From Sandaracinaceae bacterium (GTDB lineage Bacteria > Myxococcota_A > Polyangia > Polyangiales > Sandaracinaceae), in NCBI GenBank assembly GCA_020633195.1, contig JACKEC010000015.1, forward strand, positions 248,001 through 312,000: a DNA stretch of 64,000 nt. The letters are read 5' to 3'. The notes below the pieces were generated by a model. That model searched no databases, was not told where the DNA came from, and saw nothing but the letters and a program-made list of their open reading frames with translations. Position numbers and translations under genes: made by a program. Positions 16,575 through 25,147 of the stretch are shown piece by piece; positions within the stretch are counted from its first letter, which is position 1; every line of letters begins with the position of its first letter.

Positions 16575-17638
16575 CCGGGCTCGTCCTCGGTGAGCTCACC
16601 GCGGAGCGAGCGGCCGGCGAGCCGGCGCACCTCGTCGACGGGGAGCCCCGTCCCGAGCAGGAAGGCGAGCTTGGACAGCGCGGCCTCGGGGGTCATGTCG
16701 GCGCCGGGGACGACGCCTGCGTCCACGAGCGCCTGGCCCGCCGCGTAGCTCGGCCGCACGCGGCCGCGCAGGCACTGCGAGACGTTGAGGATGACGACGC
16801 CGCGCTCCGACGCCTCGCGGAGCACGCCGATGAGGTCGTCGCTTCGGTCGGGCGCGTTGCCCGCGCCGAACGTCTCGAGCACGAGGCCCGCGAGCGGGGG
16901 CGCGAGGAAGTTCTCGAGGATGCGCCGGGTCATCCCCGGGTAGAGCCGCAGCGCCGCGACGTGCGGGTCGAGGGTCTTGTGGACCTTCAGCGGCGTCGTC
17001 GGCGTGGGGAGCACGTGGTCCCAGTCGACGTCCACGTCGACCCCCACCTCGACGAGCGGCGGCAGGTTCGGCGAGTCGAACGCGTCGAGCCCGATCGCGT
17101 CCACTTTCGTTGCGCGACACCCGCGGAGGAGCTTGTGGTGGAAGTAGAGCCCGACCTCCGGGATCGCGTAGTGCCCGGCGATCCCGAGCGCGCCGAGGAG
17201 GTTGTCGAGCGCGTCGTTGCGGAGCTGCTCGATCGGGATCTGCGCGCCGGTGAGGATCACGGGCTTCGCGAGCCCCTCGAGCATGAACGCGAGCGCGCTC
17301 GCGGTGTAGGCCATCGTGTCCGTGCCGTGGACCACCACGAACGCGTCGTAGTCGTCGTAGGCGCGCTCGATGTCGGTGGCGAAGCGCGCCCAGTGCGACA
17401 GGTCGAGGTTGGCCGAGTCGAGCGGCTGCTCGTACGCGGAGATGTCGTAGTGGATGCGCCGCCCGCTCGACGACGGTCGCGTGGTGAACAGCGGCTGCGT
17501 CGGATCGTGCAGCTGCGGCTGCTTCTCCACCTGCTCCGCGAACCACCCGCGGACGGGCTCGTACACCCCCCGCGCGTTGCGACGCATGCCGATGGTGCCG
17601 CCGGTGTAGAGCACCAGGACGCGGGACGTCGGGTCCAT
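16571..17638 (-). CDS. ansA: type I L-asparaginase
   Basis: A 355-residue cytoplasmic-type asparaginase that hydrolyses L-asparagine to aspartate and ammonia. Both catalytic Thr motifs are present: YTGGTIG at residues 11-17 and VVHGTDTMAYTASAL near residue 100. There is no signal peptide, as expected for type I. TAGCGT lies exactly 6 nt before the ATG at 17638, and a palindrome at 17663-17679 lies just upstream of that box. The last codons overlap the downstream membrane protein gene. Confidence 0.92.
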   Translation of the reverse strand: MDPTSRVLVLYTGGTIGMRRNARGVYEPVRGWFAEQVEKQPQLHDPTQPLFTTRPSSSGRRIHYDISAYEQPLDSANLDLSHWARFATDIERAYDDYDAFVVVHGTDTMAYTASALAFMLEGLAKPVILTGAQIPIEQLRNDALDNLLGALGIAGHYAIPEVGLYFHHKLLRGCRATKVDAIGLDAFDSPNLPPLVEVGVDVDVDWDHVLPTPTTPLKVHKTLDPHVAALRLYPGMTRRILENFLAPPLAGLVLETFGAGNAPDRSDDLIGVLREASERGVVILNVSQCLRGRVRPSYAAGQALVDAGVVPGADMTPEAALSKLAFLLGTGLPVDEVRRLAGRSLRGELTEDEPG

Positions 17639-17644
17639 CGCGCG

Positions 17645-17650
17645 ACGCTA
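17645..17650 (-). promoter_or_regulatory. -10-like box (TAGCGT) of the leaderless asparaginase promoter
   Basis: TAGCGT on the minus strand, 6 nt before the ATG at 17638. Confidence 0.55.
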
Positions 17651-17662
17651 GCAGAGGGGACG

Positions 17663-17679
17663 GTTCGAACCATTCGAAC
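17663..17679. promoter_or_regulatory. palindromic operator GTTCGAA-CCA-TTCGAAC
   Basis: A perfect 7-bp inverted repeat with a 3-nt spacer, AT-richer than its surroundings. It lies in the 92-nt divergent region between the asparaginase gene and the carboxyltransferase gene, about 13 nt upstream of the asparaginase -10 box. It could bind a dimeric repressor and control one or both genes. No regulator gene is adjacent. Confidence 0.5.
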
Positions 17680-17730
17680 TTTCGGTCGCGAGGAGACCCG
17701 GCTGGGAGGCATGCGCTACCGTCGGCGACC

Positions 17731-19284
17731 ATGACGGACCTCCTGGAGGAGTGGCGGGATCTCGAGCGGCTCGCGGGCGACGAGGCGCGGTCGGAGGCCC
17801 GGGCGAAGCGCCACGCGAAGGGGTATCGGACGGCGCGCGAGAACCTCGCGGACCTCGTCGACGACGGCTCCTTCCTCGAGTACGGCCGCGCGGCGGTCGC
17901 GGCGCAGCGGGAGCGACGGACGATCGAGGAGCTCCGGCGCGACACCGCGGCGGACGGGGTGATCACGGGCCTCGCGACGATCAACGCGGACGCCTTCGGC
18001 GTCGAGGCGGCGCGCGCGGCGGTCGTGGTCAACGACTACAGCGTGCTCGCGGGGACGCAAGGCTACTTCCACCATCGCAAGATCGATCGGCTGCTCGACG
18101 TGGCCCGGGCGCGCCGCCTGCCCGTGGTGATGTACGCCGAGGGAGGGGGCGGTCGGCCGGGCGACGTGGACGTGAAGGTCGTCAACGCGGGGCTCACCGT
18201 CCCGACGTTCGCGACCTGGGCGGGGCTCAGCGGGGTGGTGCCCCGGGTCGCGATCGCGAACGGGTACTGCTTCGCCGGCAACGCCGCGCTCCTCGGCTGC
18301 GCGGACGTCACCGTCGCGACGCGCAGGTCGTGGATCGGGATGGCCGGCCCCGCGATGATCGAAGGCGGCGGCCTCGGCACCTACCGCCCCGACCAGATCG
18401 GGCCCGCGGAGCGGCTCTTCGACAACGGCGTGATCGACGTGCTCGTCGAGGACGAGGCCGAGGCCACGGCCGTCGCGAAGCAGCTCCTCGGCTACTTCCA
18501 GGGCGACCTCGCCACCTGGACCGCGGCCGACCCGGCGCCGCTCCGCGACGCGCTCCCCGCCGACCGCCGCTACAGCTACCACGCGCGGCCGATCGTCGAG
18601 CGCGTGGTCGACGAGGGCAGCTTCCTCGAGCTGCGCCGGCCCTACGGCGGGTCGGTCATCACGGGCCTCGCGCGCATCGAGGGGCGGCCGATCGGGGTCC
18701 TCGCCAACGACACGAAGGTGCTCGGCGGCGCGCTCGACGCCACCGCGTCCGACAAGGCGGCTCGCTTCCTCCAGCTCCTCGACGCATTCTGCCTCCCGCT
18801 CGTGTCCCTGTGCGACACGCCGGGCTTCATGGTCGGCCCGGCCAGCGAGGAGCAGGCCGCGGTCCGGCGGATGAGCCGGCTGTTCGTGGCCGGCGCGAGC
18901 TTCCGGCCGCCGTTCGTGTGTGTGTTCCTGCGCAAGGGCTACGGCCTCGGCGCGATGGCGATGGCGGGCGGCAGCCTGCAGCGGCCCGACGTCACGGTCG
19001 CCTGGCCGCAGGGCGAATTCGGCGCGATGGGCCTCGAGGGCGCCGTCCGCCTCGGCTTCGCGCGCGAGCTCGAGGCCGCCGAGAGCGACGCCGCCCGCGA
19101 GGCGCTCTTCGATCGCCTGGTGCGCGAGCTCTACGACGCCGGCAAGGCGGCCGAGGCCGCGGCGTTCCTCGAGCTCGACGCGGTCATCGATCCCGCCGAG
19201 ACCCGCGCGGTCATCGCGGCGGCGCTGAGCCGAGTCGGCCGCGAGCCCCCTCGCGCCGCCGGCCGCCTCGTCGACACCTGGTGA
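17731..19284 (+). CDS. acyl-CoA carboxylase carboxyltransferase (beta) subunit
   Basis: A 517-residue carboxyltransferase of the AccD5/PccB/MccB type, which moves CO2 from carboxybiotin to an acyl-CoA. Both crotonase-fold halves are present. The N-terminal half has DGVITGLATI and GYCFAGNAALLGCADV, the C-terminal half KGYGLGAMAMAGG and AWPQGEFGAMGLEGA. The PGFMVG oxyanion-hole region is at about residue 365. The biotin carboxylase/BCCP partner is not in the window, so the acyl-CoA specificity is open. TACCGT (17717-17722) lies 8 nt before the ATG. The TGA is the first base of a long hairpin. Confidence 0.9.
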   Translation: MTDLLEEWRDLERLAGDEARSEARAKRHAKGYRTARENLADLVDDGSFLEYGRAAVAAQRERRTIEELRRDTAADGVITGLATINADAFGVEAARAAVVVNDYSVLAGTQGYFHHRKIDRLLDVARARRLPVVMYAEGGGGRPGDVDVKVVNAGLTVPTFATWAGLSGVVPRVAIANGYCFAGNAALLGCADVTVATRRSWIGMAGPAMIEGGGLGTYRPDQIGPAERLFDNGVIDVLVEDEAEATAVAKQLLGYFQGDLATWTAADPAPLRDALPADRRYSYHARPIVERVVDEGSFLELRRPYGGSVITGLARIEGRPIGVLANDTKVLGGALDATASDKAARFLQLLDAFCLPLVSLCDTPGFMVGPASEEQAAVRRMSRLFVAGASFRPPFVCVFLRKGYGLGAMAMAGGSLQRPDVTVAWPQGEFGAMGLEGAVRLGFARELEAAESDAAREALFDRLVRELYDAGKAAEAAAFLELDAVIDPAETRAVIAAALSRVGREPPRAAGRLVDTW

Positions 19285-19353
19285 TGGGGACGATCCTCTT
19301 CAGTTTCTTCATCGATGACCTCAGATGAAGAAACTGAAGAGGATCGTCCCCAT
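19284..19353. repeat. 70-bp hairpin element: 30-bp perfect arms, 10-nt loop
   Basis: Two perfectly complementary 30-nt arms (19284-19313 and 19324-19353) are separated by a 10-nt loop. The element is clearly AT-richer than the flanks and begins inside the TGA of the carboxyltransferase gene. It is far longer than the other terminators in the window. This suggests an inserted mobile repeat (REP/MITE-like) serving as a terminator. Confidence 0.75.
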
Positions 19354-19454
19354 GGCGCCGGGTCCGGAGGCTCGGCGTCGTTGCCGCGTGACCGGGGCGG
19401 GCTACAACGGCCTTCGAGTCCGATGATGTCGCGCTGCCAGGTCGAGGGTCGGTC

Positions 19455-20489
19455 GTGATCGCCGAGGGCGCCCCCGCGCACCTCGTGGACGATCTCGAGG
19501 CCGCGCTCGACGCGGGCGGCGAGGCGGCCGCCGCGCCGAGCCCGATCAAGCGCGGCGCGGTCCCGCGCGAGCTGCTGGTCAAGCCCACCGTCGGCGGGCT
19601 CGTGCGCGACGCGCTCGTGGACTGGGCCTGGCTCGGCGTCTTCTGGGCGGCGATGGCGTTCGCGCCCACCTGGAGCTACCCGCTCTGGGCGCTCCTCGTC
19701 GCGGGGCGCATCCACGCTTTCGGCGTGATCCTGCACGACGCGGCGCACATGCCGCTGCGGGGCAAGCCGCCCGCGGTGCGGCTCCTCGAGGTGCTCAGCG
19801 GCTACCCGCTCGCCATCACCCTCGACGCGATGCGCTACCACCACATCCGGCACCACCGCGACAGCGGCATGGCGACCGACCCGTACTTCAAGAGCGGCCT
19901 CGAGGGGCGGCCGCACGTCTGGATGCTGCAGTGGCTGCGCGGGCTCCTGCTCATGCCGTTCTGGACGGTCCGCGCGCCGTTCGGGCTGCTCGCGGTCGTG
20001 ATCCCCGCGCTGCGCGTCCCCTACGGTCGCGCGTTCCTCCAAGACAAGTCCGGCGAGGACATGCGCGCGAGCCGCGAGGTGCTCGCCTGCGCGAAGGCCG
20101 AGGCGGGGCAGCTGGTCTTCCAGGCCGGGGTGATCGCGGCGCTCGTCGTGTGGACCGAGCCGGTGCTCTACGGCTACGTGATCCCCGCCGCGATGAGCGG
20201 CCTCCTCGCGTCGTTCCGGCTCCTCAACGAGCACGCGTACGTGCCCACCACGGACCGGCGCCCCGAGACGATCCTCGCGACCACGCAGGACCACAACCTC
20301 GGGTGGCTGGGGCGCCTCGTCGTCGCGCCGAAGAACATCGGCTTCCACGTCGTGCACCACCTCCACCCGCAAGTCTCGTGGCGGGCCCTGCCGGCGCTGC
20401 GCGACTGGTACCGGAGCCAGCACCCGGAGCGCTACCCCGCCCCGCGGCGCATGTGGGCGCTGCGCCTCTTTTCGGGCTCGAAGGTATGA
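19455..20489 (+). CDS. membrane fatty acid desaturase, first of three
   Basis: A 344-residue integral membrane diiron enzyme of the fatty-acid desaturase/hydroxylase superfamily. The three His boxes are HDAAH at 94-98, HHIRHH at 129-134 and HVVHH at about 298-302, with an accessory NEH near residue 250. Hydrophobic spans lie on either side of the first two boxes. The usual reaction is O2-dependent dehydrogenation or hydroxylation of an acyl chain using an external electron donor. The GTG at 19455 begins it. It is the first gene of a five-gene operon whose members overlap or nearly touch, ending in a Rieske oxygenase. Confidence 0.88.
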   Translation: MIAEGAPAHLVDDLEAALDAGGEAAAAPSPIKRGAVPRELLVKPTVGGLVRDALVDWAWLGVFWAAMAFAPTWSYPLWALLVAGRIHAFGVILHDAAHMPLRGKPPAVRLLEVLSGYPLAITLDAMRYHHIRHHRDSGMATDPYFKSGLEGRPHVWMLQWLRGLLLMPFWTVRAPFGLLAVVIPALRVPYGRAFLQDKSGEDMRASREVLACAKAEAGQLVFQAGVIAALVVWTEPVLYGYVIPAAMSGLLASFRLLNEHAYVPTTDRRPETILATTQDHNLGWLGRLVVAPKNIGFHVVHHLHPQVSWRALPALRDWYRSQHPERYPAPRRMWALRLFSGSKV

Positions 20490-21637
20490 CCGCGGCCGCC
20501 CCCGAGCCCGCGCTCGTCGAGCACGACGGATGGCGCGTCCGCTTCGCCACGAAGGCCGACAACCAGGCGCTCTGCGATCTGTTCCGCGCGGTGCACGTGC
20601 CCGGCGCGCTCGACATCGCGCAGGAGCGCGACCCCGACTACTTCGCGCTGCTCGACCTGCACGCGGGCGCGCACGACACCGCGGTGGGCGTCGCCGACGA
20701 TGGGCGCCTCGTGGCGAGCGGCACGATCGTGACGCGGCCCGGCTGGTTCGGCGACGAGCCGATCACCACCGGCTACCTCTGCGACCTGCGCGTCGCCGAG
20801 GGGTTCCGCGAAGGCAAGATGGTCGTCCGCGCCTACGGCAAGGTGATGGACGAGGTCCGCGAGCGGCGCGGCGCGGAGATCTTCACGACGGTGATCTTCG
20901 ACAGCAACGAGCGCGCGAAGAGGGCGCTCACCGGCGGCGGCCAGGGGCGCCGCAAGGACCAGCCGATCTACAGGCCGATGACGCCGTTCGAGATGGTCTC
21001 GGTGCAGCTCACGCGCCCGAAGCGAGCGCCGAGCGCGAGGGTGCGCGCGGCCACCGACAGAGACGCGGACGCGCTCTTCGGGTTCCTCGCCGAGCGCGAG
21101 CGGCGCCGCCTCCTCGGCTGGCGCGTCGACCCGGACGGGATCGCGGCGCGGCTCGCCGCGTGGCCGGGCTGCTCCCTCGAGGACTTCTTCATCGCGCGCG
21201 AGGGTGGCCGCATCGTCGGCTGCCTCGCCCCTTGGGACACCCGCGCGGTCAAGCGCACGCGCGTGCTCGGCTACCACCAGCACATGCGCTGGGTGAAGCT
21301 CCTCTTCAACGCGGGGGCGACGCTCGGGCGCTTCCAGAAGCTGCCCCCCGCGGGCGACTGCTTCGACTTCTCGTTCCTCACTCACCTCGAGATCGTCGAC
21401 GACGACCCCGCCGTGCTGCACGACCTGCTCCTCGCCGCGTACCCGGGGCTCCGCGCGCGCGGGCAGCACTTCATGAGCGCGTTCGTGCCGCGCGGCTCGC
21501 GGCTCGCCGAGGCGTTCGGCGGCTTCTCGATCCAGAAGACCGCCATGACGCTGTACGCGGTGCACCCGCAGGACAGCCGCTTCGCGAAGCGCGACGTGAA
21601 GACGCTCTGGCCCGGCTTCGAGATGGCGCTGTCGTGA
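20486..21637 (+). CDS. GNAT-family acyltransferase, double domain
   Basis: A 383-residue protein that starts inside the desaturase stop (ATGA). Residues 15 to about 180 form a GNAT-like half, with VASGTIVTRPG and GYLCDLRVAEGFREGKMVVRAYGKVMDEVRER around the acyl-CoA site and FDSNERAKRAL after it. The second half (about 185-380) is a further GNAT-like fold (RVRAATDRDADALFGF, GRIVGCLAPWD). Such enzymes transfer acetyl or longer acyl groups from CoA or ACP to amines; N-acyl amino acid synthases also have this fold. Its place between a desaturase and an acyl-adenylase suggests a lipid amine or amide substrate, which is inference. Confidence 0.78.
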   Translation: MTAAAPEPALVEHDGWRVRFATKADNQALCDLFRAVHVPGALDIAQERDPDYFALLDLHAGAHDTAVGVADDGRLVASGTIVTRPGWFGDEPITTGYLCDLRVAEGFREGKMVVRAYGKVMDEVRERRGAEIFTTVIFDSNERAKRALTGGGQGRRKDQPIYRPMTPFEMVSVQLTRPKRAPSARVRAATDRDADALFGFLAERERRRLLGWRVDPDGIAARLAAWPGCSLEDFFIAREGGRIVGCLAPWDTRAVKRTRVLGYHQHMRWVKLLFNAGATLGRFQKLPPAGDCFDFSFLTHLEIVDDDPAVLHDLLLAAYPGLRARGQHFMSAFVPRGSRLAEAFGGFSIQKTAMTLYAVHPQDSRFAKRDVKTLWPGFEMALS

Positions 21638-22377
21638 TCGTGAAGGGCGGAGAGCTGCGGGCGCGGGTCGTCCCTCGCGGCGACGTCGACGCGGCGGCGC
21701 GCGACGCGATGTGGGGCTGCTTCGAGGCGCTCTACGCCGACGTGTCGCGCGCGCGCTTCGAGCGCGACCTCGACGACAAGGACACGGTGATCCTCCTCGA
21801 GGACGCGGCCGGCCGCATCCAGGGCTTCTCCACGCTCCGGCTCGAGCGCCACGCGCACCCCGACGACGGCCGCGAGGTGCTGGTCGTCTACTCGGGCGAC
21901 ACGGTGATCCTCCCGACCCACTGGGGCGACCACGCGCTCCAGGCCGCGTTCTTCGGGTGCGTGATGGACGCGGTGCAGCGCGCGCGCGGGGCGCCGGTGT
22001 ACTGGTTCCTGATCTCGAAGGGCTACAAGACCTACCTGCTCCTCGCGCGGAACTTCCCGAGCTTCTGGCCGCGCCGCGGCGTCGAGACGCCGGCGCCGGT
22101 GGCCGCGCTCCTCGATCACCTGTGCCAGGCGCGCTTCGGTGACGCCTGGGATCCGGCGCGCGGCACGCTCCGGTTCGACGAGCCGCTCGGCCGCCTGCGC
22201 GAGGACGTGGCGCCGATCGAGGGCCGCGCGGCCGAGGACCCGGACGTGGCGTTCTTCGTCGAGCGGAACCCCGGCCACGCGGGCGGCGAGGAGCTGTGCT
22301 GCCTCGGCCTCGTCGACGTCGAGCTCGCCACCTCGTACACGCAGAAGCTCGCCCGCCTGCGCGGCGCGGGCCGCTGA
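21634..22377 (+). CDS. GNAT-like protein of unknown function
   Basis: A 247-residue soluble protein that starts in the previous stop (GTGA). The first 110 residues run beta-alpha with a central RIQGFSTLRLERH and an EVLVVYSGDTVILPTHWG strand, compatible with a degenerate acyltransferase fold. There follow GAPVYWFLISKGYKTYLLLARNF and a Cys pair, ELCCLGLVD, near the C-terminus. No sure family assignment can be made. It is kept as a real gene because it overlaps its neighbour and continues the operon. It may be a partner or second acyltransferase for the same product. Confidence 0.75.
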   Translation: MIVKGGELRARVVPRGDVDAAARDAMWGCFEALYADVSRARFERDLDDKDTVILLEDAAGRIQGFSTLRLERHAHPDDGREVLVVYSGDTVILPTHWGDHALQAAFFGCVMDAVQRARGAPVYWFLISKGYKTYLLLARNFPSFWPRRGVETPAPVAALLDHLCQARFGDAWDPARGTLRFDEPLGRLREDVAPIEGRAAEDPDVAFFVERNPGHAGGEELCCLGLVDVELATSYTQKLARLRGAGR

Positions 22378-22382
22378 CCGGC

Positions 22383-24014
22383 ATGGCCTGGGCTCGCGCC
22401 GCGCGCCTCGCGAGCCACGGCCTCTGGCTCGCGTCCATGCAGCCGGGCTTCACGCGCTTCGCCCGCGCGCTCCACGACCCGGACGCGGCCCAGCGCGCGC
22501 TGCTCGAGCGTCACCTGCGCGCCGAGGCCGACACGGCCTGGGGTCGACGGCACGGCTACGCCGCGATCCGCGACCTCGCCGCGTTCCAGGACCGCGTGCC
22601 CGTCTCCACCTACGACGACCTCGCCGACGACGTGCGCCGCGCCGCCTCGGGAGAGCAACGCGTCTTGACGGCCGAGCCCGTCCGTTTCTTCGAGCGGAGC
22701 AGCGGCTCGTCGAGCGCGAGCAAGCTCATCCCCTACACCGACGGCCTCAAGGCGCAGTTCGCGGCCGCGACCGATCCGTGGCTCGCGAGCCTGCACCACC
22801 GCTTCGGCGGCGTCGTCGGCGGGCGCGCGTACTGGTCGATCTCGCCCGTCGCCCGCGCCCCCGAGCGGACGCCGGGGGGGCACGCGATCGGCATCGAGGA
22901 CGACGCCGAGTACCTCTCGCCGTTCGCGCAGGCGCTGATGGGTCGCCTGCTCGCGGTGCCCCGCGAGGTCGCGCGGGAGCCCGACGTGGACCGCTGGCGC
23001 GTCGCCACGCTGCGGCACCTGCTCGCGGCCGAGGACCTGAGCCTCCTGTCGATCTGGAGCCCGTCGTTCCTCACGGTCCTGATGCGCGCGCTCGAGGCGC
23101 GCTGGGACTCGATCGTGGGCGCGCTGCCCCGCGCCCGGCGCGCGCGCCTCGACGCCGCGGTGCGAGCGCGCGGGCTCGTCGGCGAGGCGCTCTGGCCGCG
23201 GCTGCGCGTGCTCTCCTGCTGGACCGACGCGGCGGCGCGCGCCGCGGTGGCGGGGCTGCGGGCGTACTTCCCGACGATCCCGATCGAGCCCAAGGGCCTG
23301 CTCGCGACGGAGGGCGCGGTCTCGCTGCCCTTCCTCGACCAGCGCGTGGACGCGGCCGTCGAGGACCCGGAGCTCGGGCCGCTCGTGCCGAGCGTGAGGC
23401 CCCTCGCGGTGGCCTCGCACGTGATCGAGCTCTTGCCCGCCGACGACCCGGACGCGCGGCCCGTCGCGCCGAGCCGGCTCGACGTCGGCGCCCGCTACGT
23501 CCCGCTGCTCACGACCGCGGGCGGGTTCGTGCGCTACCGCCTCGGCGACGAGGTGGAGTGTACGGGGTACCTGCGCCGCGCGCCGACGATCGCGTTCGTC
23601 GGCAAGCGCGACGCGGTCAGCGACCTGTGCGGCGAGAAGCTCCACGCGAGCCACGCGCAGGTCGCCCTCGACGCGGCCCGCGCGATGACCGGGGCGCGGC
23701 TCCGCTTCGCCACGCTCGTGCCGCTCGCTGGGCCCGCGCGCTACGCGTTGCTCGTCGACGCGCGCGACGAGGGCGCGGGGCTGGCCGCGCTGCGGGCCGA
23801 GGTCGAGGCCCGGCTCGCCGACAACCCGCACTACGCGTACGCGCGCCGCCTCGGTCAGCTCGGGCCGCTCGAGCTGCGCGTGGTCGCCGACGCCGAGGCG
23901 TACTATCTCGCGGCGAAGATGGCCGCCGGGATGCGCGCGGGCGACGTGAAGGCGACGCCCCTGGACCCCCGCTGGATCGAGCCGCCCGCGCGGCCCCTCG
24001 AGGAGACGACATGA
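22383..24014 (+). CDS. GH3-family acyl-adenylate-forming enzyme
   Basis: A 543-residue protein of the GH3 family. In plants these ATP-dependent enzymes adenylate a carboxylic acid and join it to an amino acid. ATP-site motifs can be seen: the Ser-rich P-loop ERSSGSSSASKLIPYT near residue 108, LLATEGAVSLPFL near 310, and YRLGDEVECTGYLRRAPTIAFVGK near 385. Here it would activate a fatty or aromatic acid for amide formation. The ATG lies 5 nt after the GNAT-like gene, and the Rieske gene overlaps its end by 4 nt. GH3 homologues are sparsely characterised in bacteria, so the substrate is unknown. Confidence 0.88.
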   Translation: MAWARAARLASHGLWLASMQPGFTRFARALHDPDAAQRALLERHLRAEADTAWGRRHGYAAIRDLAAFQDRVPVSTYDDLADDVRRAASGEQRVLTAEPVRFFERSSGSSSASKLIPYTDGLKAQFAAATDPWLASLHHRFGGVVGGRAYWSISPVARAPERTPGGHAIGIEDDAEYLSPFAQALMGRLLAVPREVAREPDVDRWRVATLRHLLAAEDLSLLSIWSPSFLTVLMRALEARWDSIVGALPRARRARLDAAVRARGLVGEALWPRLRVLSCWTDAAARAAVAGLRAYFPTIPIEPKGLLATEGAVSLPFLDQRVDAAVEDPELGPLVPSVRPLAVASHVIELLPADDPDARPVAPSRLDVGARYVPLLTTAGGFVRYRLGDEVECTGYLRRAPTIAFVGKRDAVSDLCGEKLHASHAQVALDAARAMTGARLRFATLVPLAGPARYALLVDARDEGAGLAALRAEVEARLADNPHYAYARRLGQLGPLELRVVADAEAYYLAAKMAAGMRAGDVKATPLDPRWIEPPARPLEETT

Positions 24015-25078
24015 GCGAGCGCCGCGACAACATGCGCAACCGCTGTGGGCTTCTGAACGAGCACTGGTACGCGGCCTGCCTCGCCGAGGAGCTCGGCCGG
24101 GGGCGCCCGATCGCGCGCGTCGTGCTCGGTGAGCGGCTCGTGCTCTGGCGCGACGGGGCGGGCCGGGCGAGCGCCAACCTCGATCGCTGCCTGCACCGCA
24201 ACGCGCTCTTGAGCGAGGGCAAGGTCATCGATGGCTGCCTCGCGTGCCCGTACCACGGCTGGATGTACGAGCGCTCCGGCCGCTGCGCGCACGTCCCGTC
24301 GATGGGCCCGGGCTCGCGCGCGCCCGACGGCCTTCAGCTCGAGACGTTCCCGACGCGCGAGCAGGACGGGCTGATCTGGGTGTGGATGGGTCACGCGCCG
24401 CCGACCGACGACGAGGCGCCGTTCCCGATGCCCCACTGGGACGAGCCGGGGTGGGGCGCCTACTACATGAAGACGCGCTTCCACAACGACGTGACCAACC
24501 TCGTCGAGAACTACATGGACGTCCCGCACACGGTCTTCGTCCACTCCAAGTGGTTCCGCAACGCGAGCCGGCGGCGCGTCCCGACGACGGTGGAGCGCAC
24601 GCGCGACAGCGTGCTCGTGACCTACCACGCGCCCGACGACGAGATCGGGTTCACCAAGCGGGTGCTCAACCCGAAGAACCTCCCGCTCGTCCACACCGAC
24701 AAGTTCTACATGCCGAACAACACCCGCGTGGACTACGTGTGGGGCGACGAGGAGCGCGCGTTCGTCATCACGAGCACCTGCACGCCGATGAGCGAGGACG
24801 ACACGTGGGTGTACACGCTGATCAGCTACAAGCTCGGCGCCGCGAACCTCCTCGGCCAGCGCTTCCTCCCTTGGTACACGCGGCGCGTGATCCAGCAGGA
24901 CGTCGACATCATGGACATCCAGCGCCGTGCCTTCCGCGCCCACGGCGAGCCGCGCTTCCACGAGACCGAGGCGGACCGCTTGCACGTCCACATCGAGGCG
25001 CTCCGCGCCTGGGAGCAGTCCGGCGGCGAGGGCCCCCGCCCCGAGCCGGTGGTGGAGGAGATCGAGATGTGGATCTAG
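24011..25078 (+). CDS. Rieske non-haem iron oxygenase
   Basis: A 355-residue oxygenase alpha subunit. The Rieske [2Fe-2S] ligands are Cys60-x-His62 and Cys79-x2-His82, with the normal 16-residue gap. The mononuclear iron site follows in ENYMDVPHTVFVH (Glu166, Asp170, His173, His178). Family members hydroxylate, demethylate or desaturate using O2 and electrons from a reductase; no ferredoxin or reductase gene lies in the window. The ATG overlaps the GH3 stop. The TAG stop is inside a 36-nt terminator hairpin, so this is the operon's last gene. Confidence 0.92.
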   Translation: MSERRDNMRNRCGLLNEHWYAACLAEELGRGRPIARVVLGERLVLWRDGAGRASANLDRCLHRNALLSEGKVIDGCLACPYHGWMYERSGRCAHVPSMGPGSRAPDGLQLETFPTREQDGLIWVWMGHAPPTDDEAPFPMPHWDEPGWGAYYMKTRFHNDVTNLVENYMDVPHTVFVHSKWFRNASRRRVPTTVERTRDSVLVTYHAPDDEIGFTKRVLNPKNLPLVHTDKFYMPNNTRVDYVWGDEERAFVITSTCTPMSEDDTWVYTLISYKLGAANLLGQRFLPWYTRRVIQQDVDIMDIQRRAFRAHGEPRFHETEADRLHVHIEALRAWEQSGGEGPRPEPVVEEIEMWI

Positions 25079-25110
25079 CGAGCTCGCTGCCAAGGCAGCG
25101 AGCCCGCTAG
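25075..25110. terminator. long hairpin containing the Rieske stop codon
   Basis: Arms CTAGCG-a-GCTCGCTGCC and GGCAGCGAGC-c-CGCTAG form 16 paired bases with one A-C mismatch and an AA loop. The left arm contains the TAG stop at 25076-25078. A CCCGTG tract follows at 25110-25128. It lies between convergent genes and is probably bidirectional. Confidence 0.75.
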
Positions 25111-25147
25111 CCCGTGCCCGTGCCCGTGCCTCCCGATGCGATCGACG

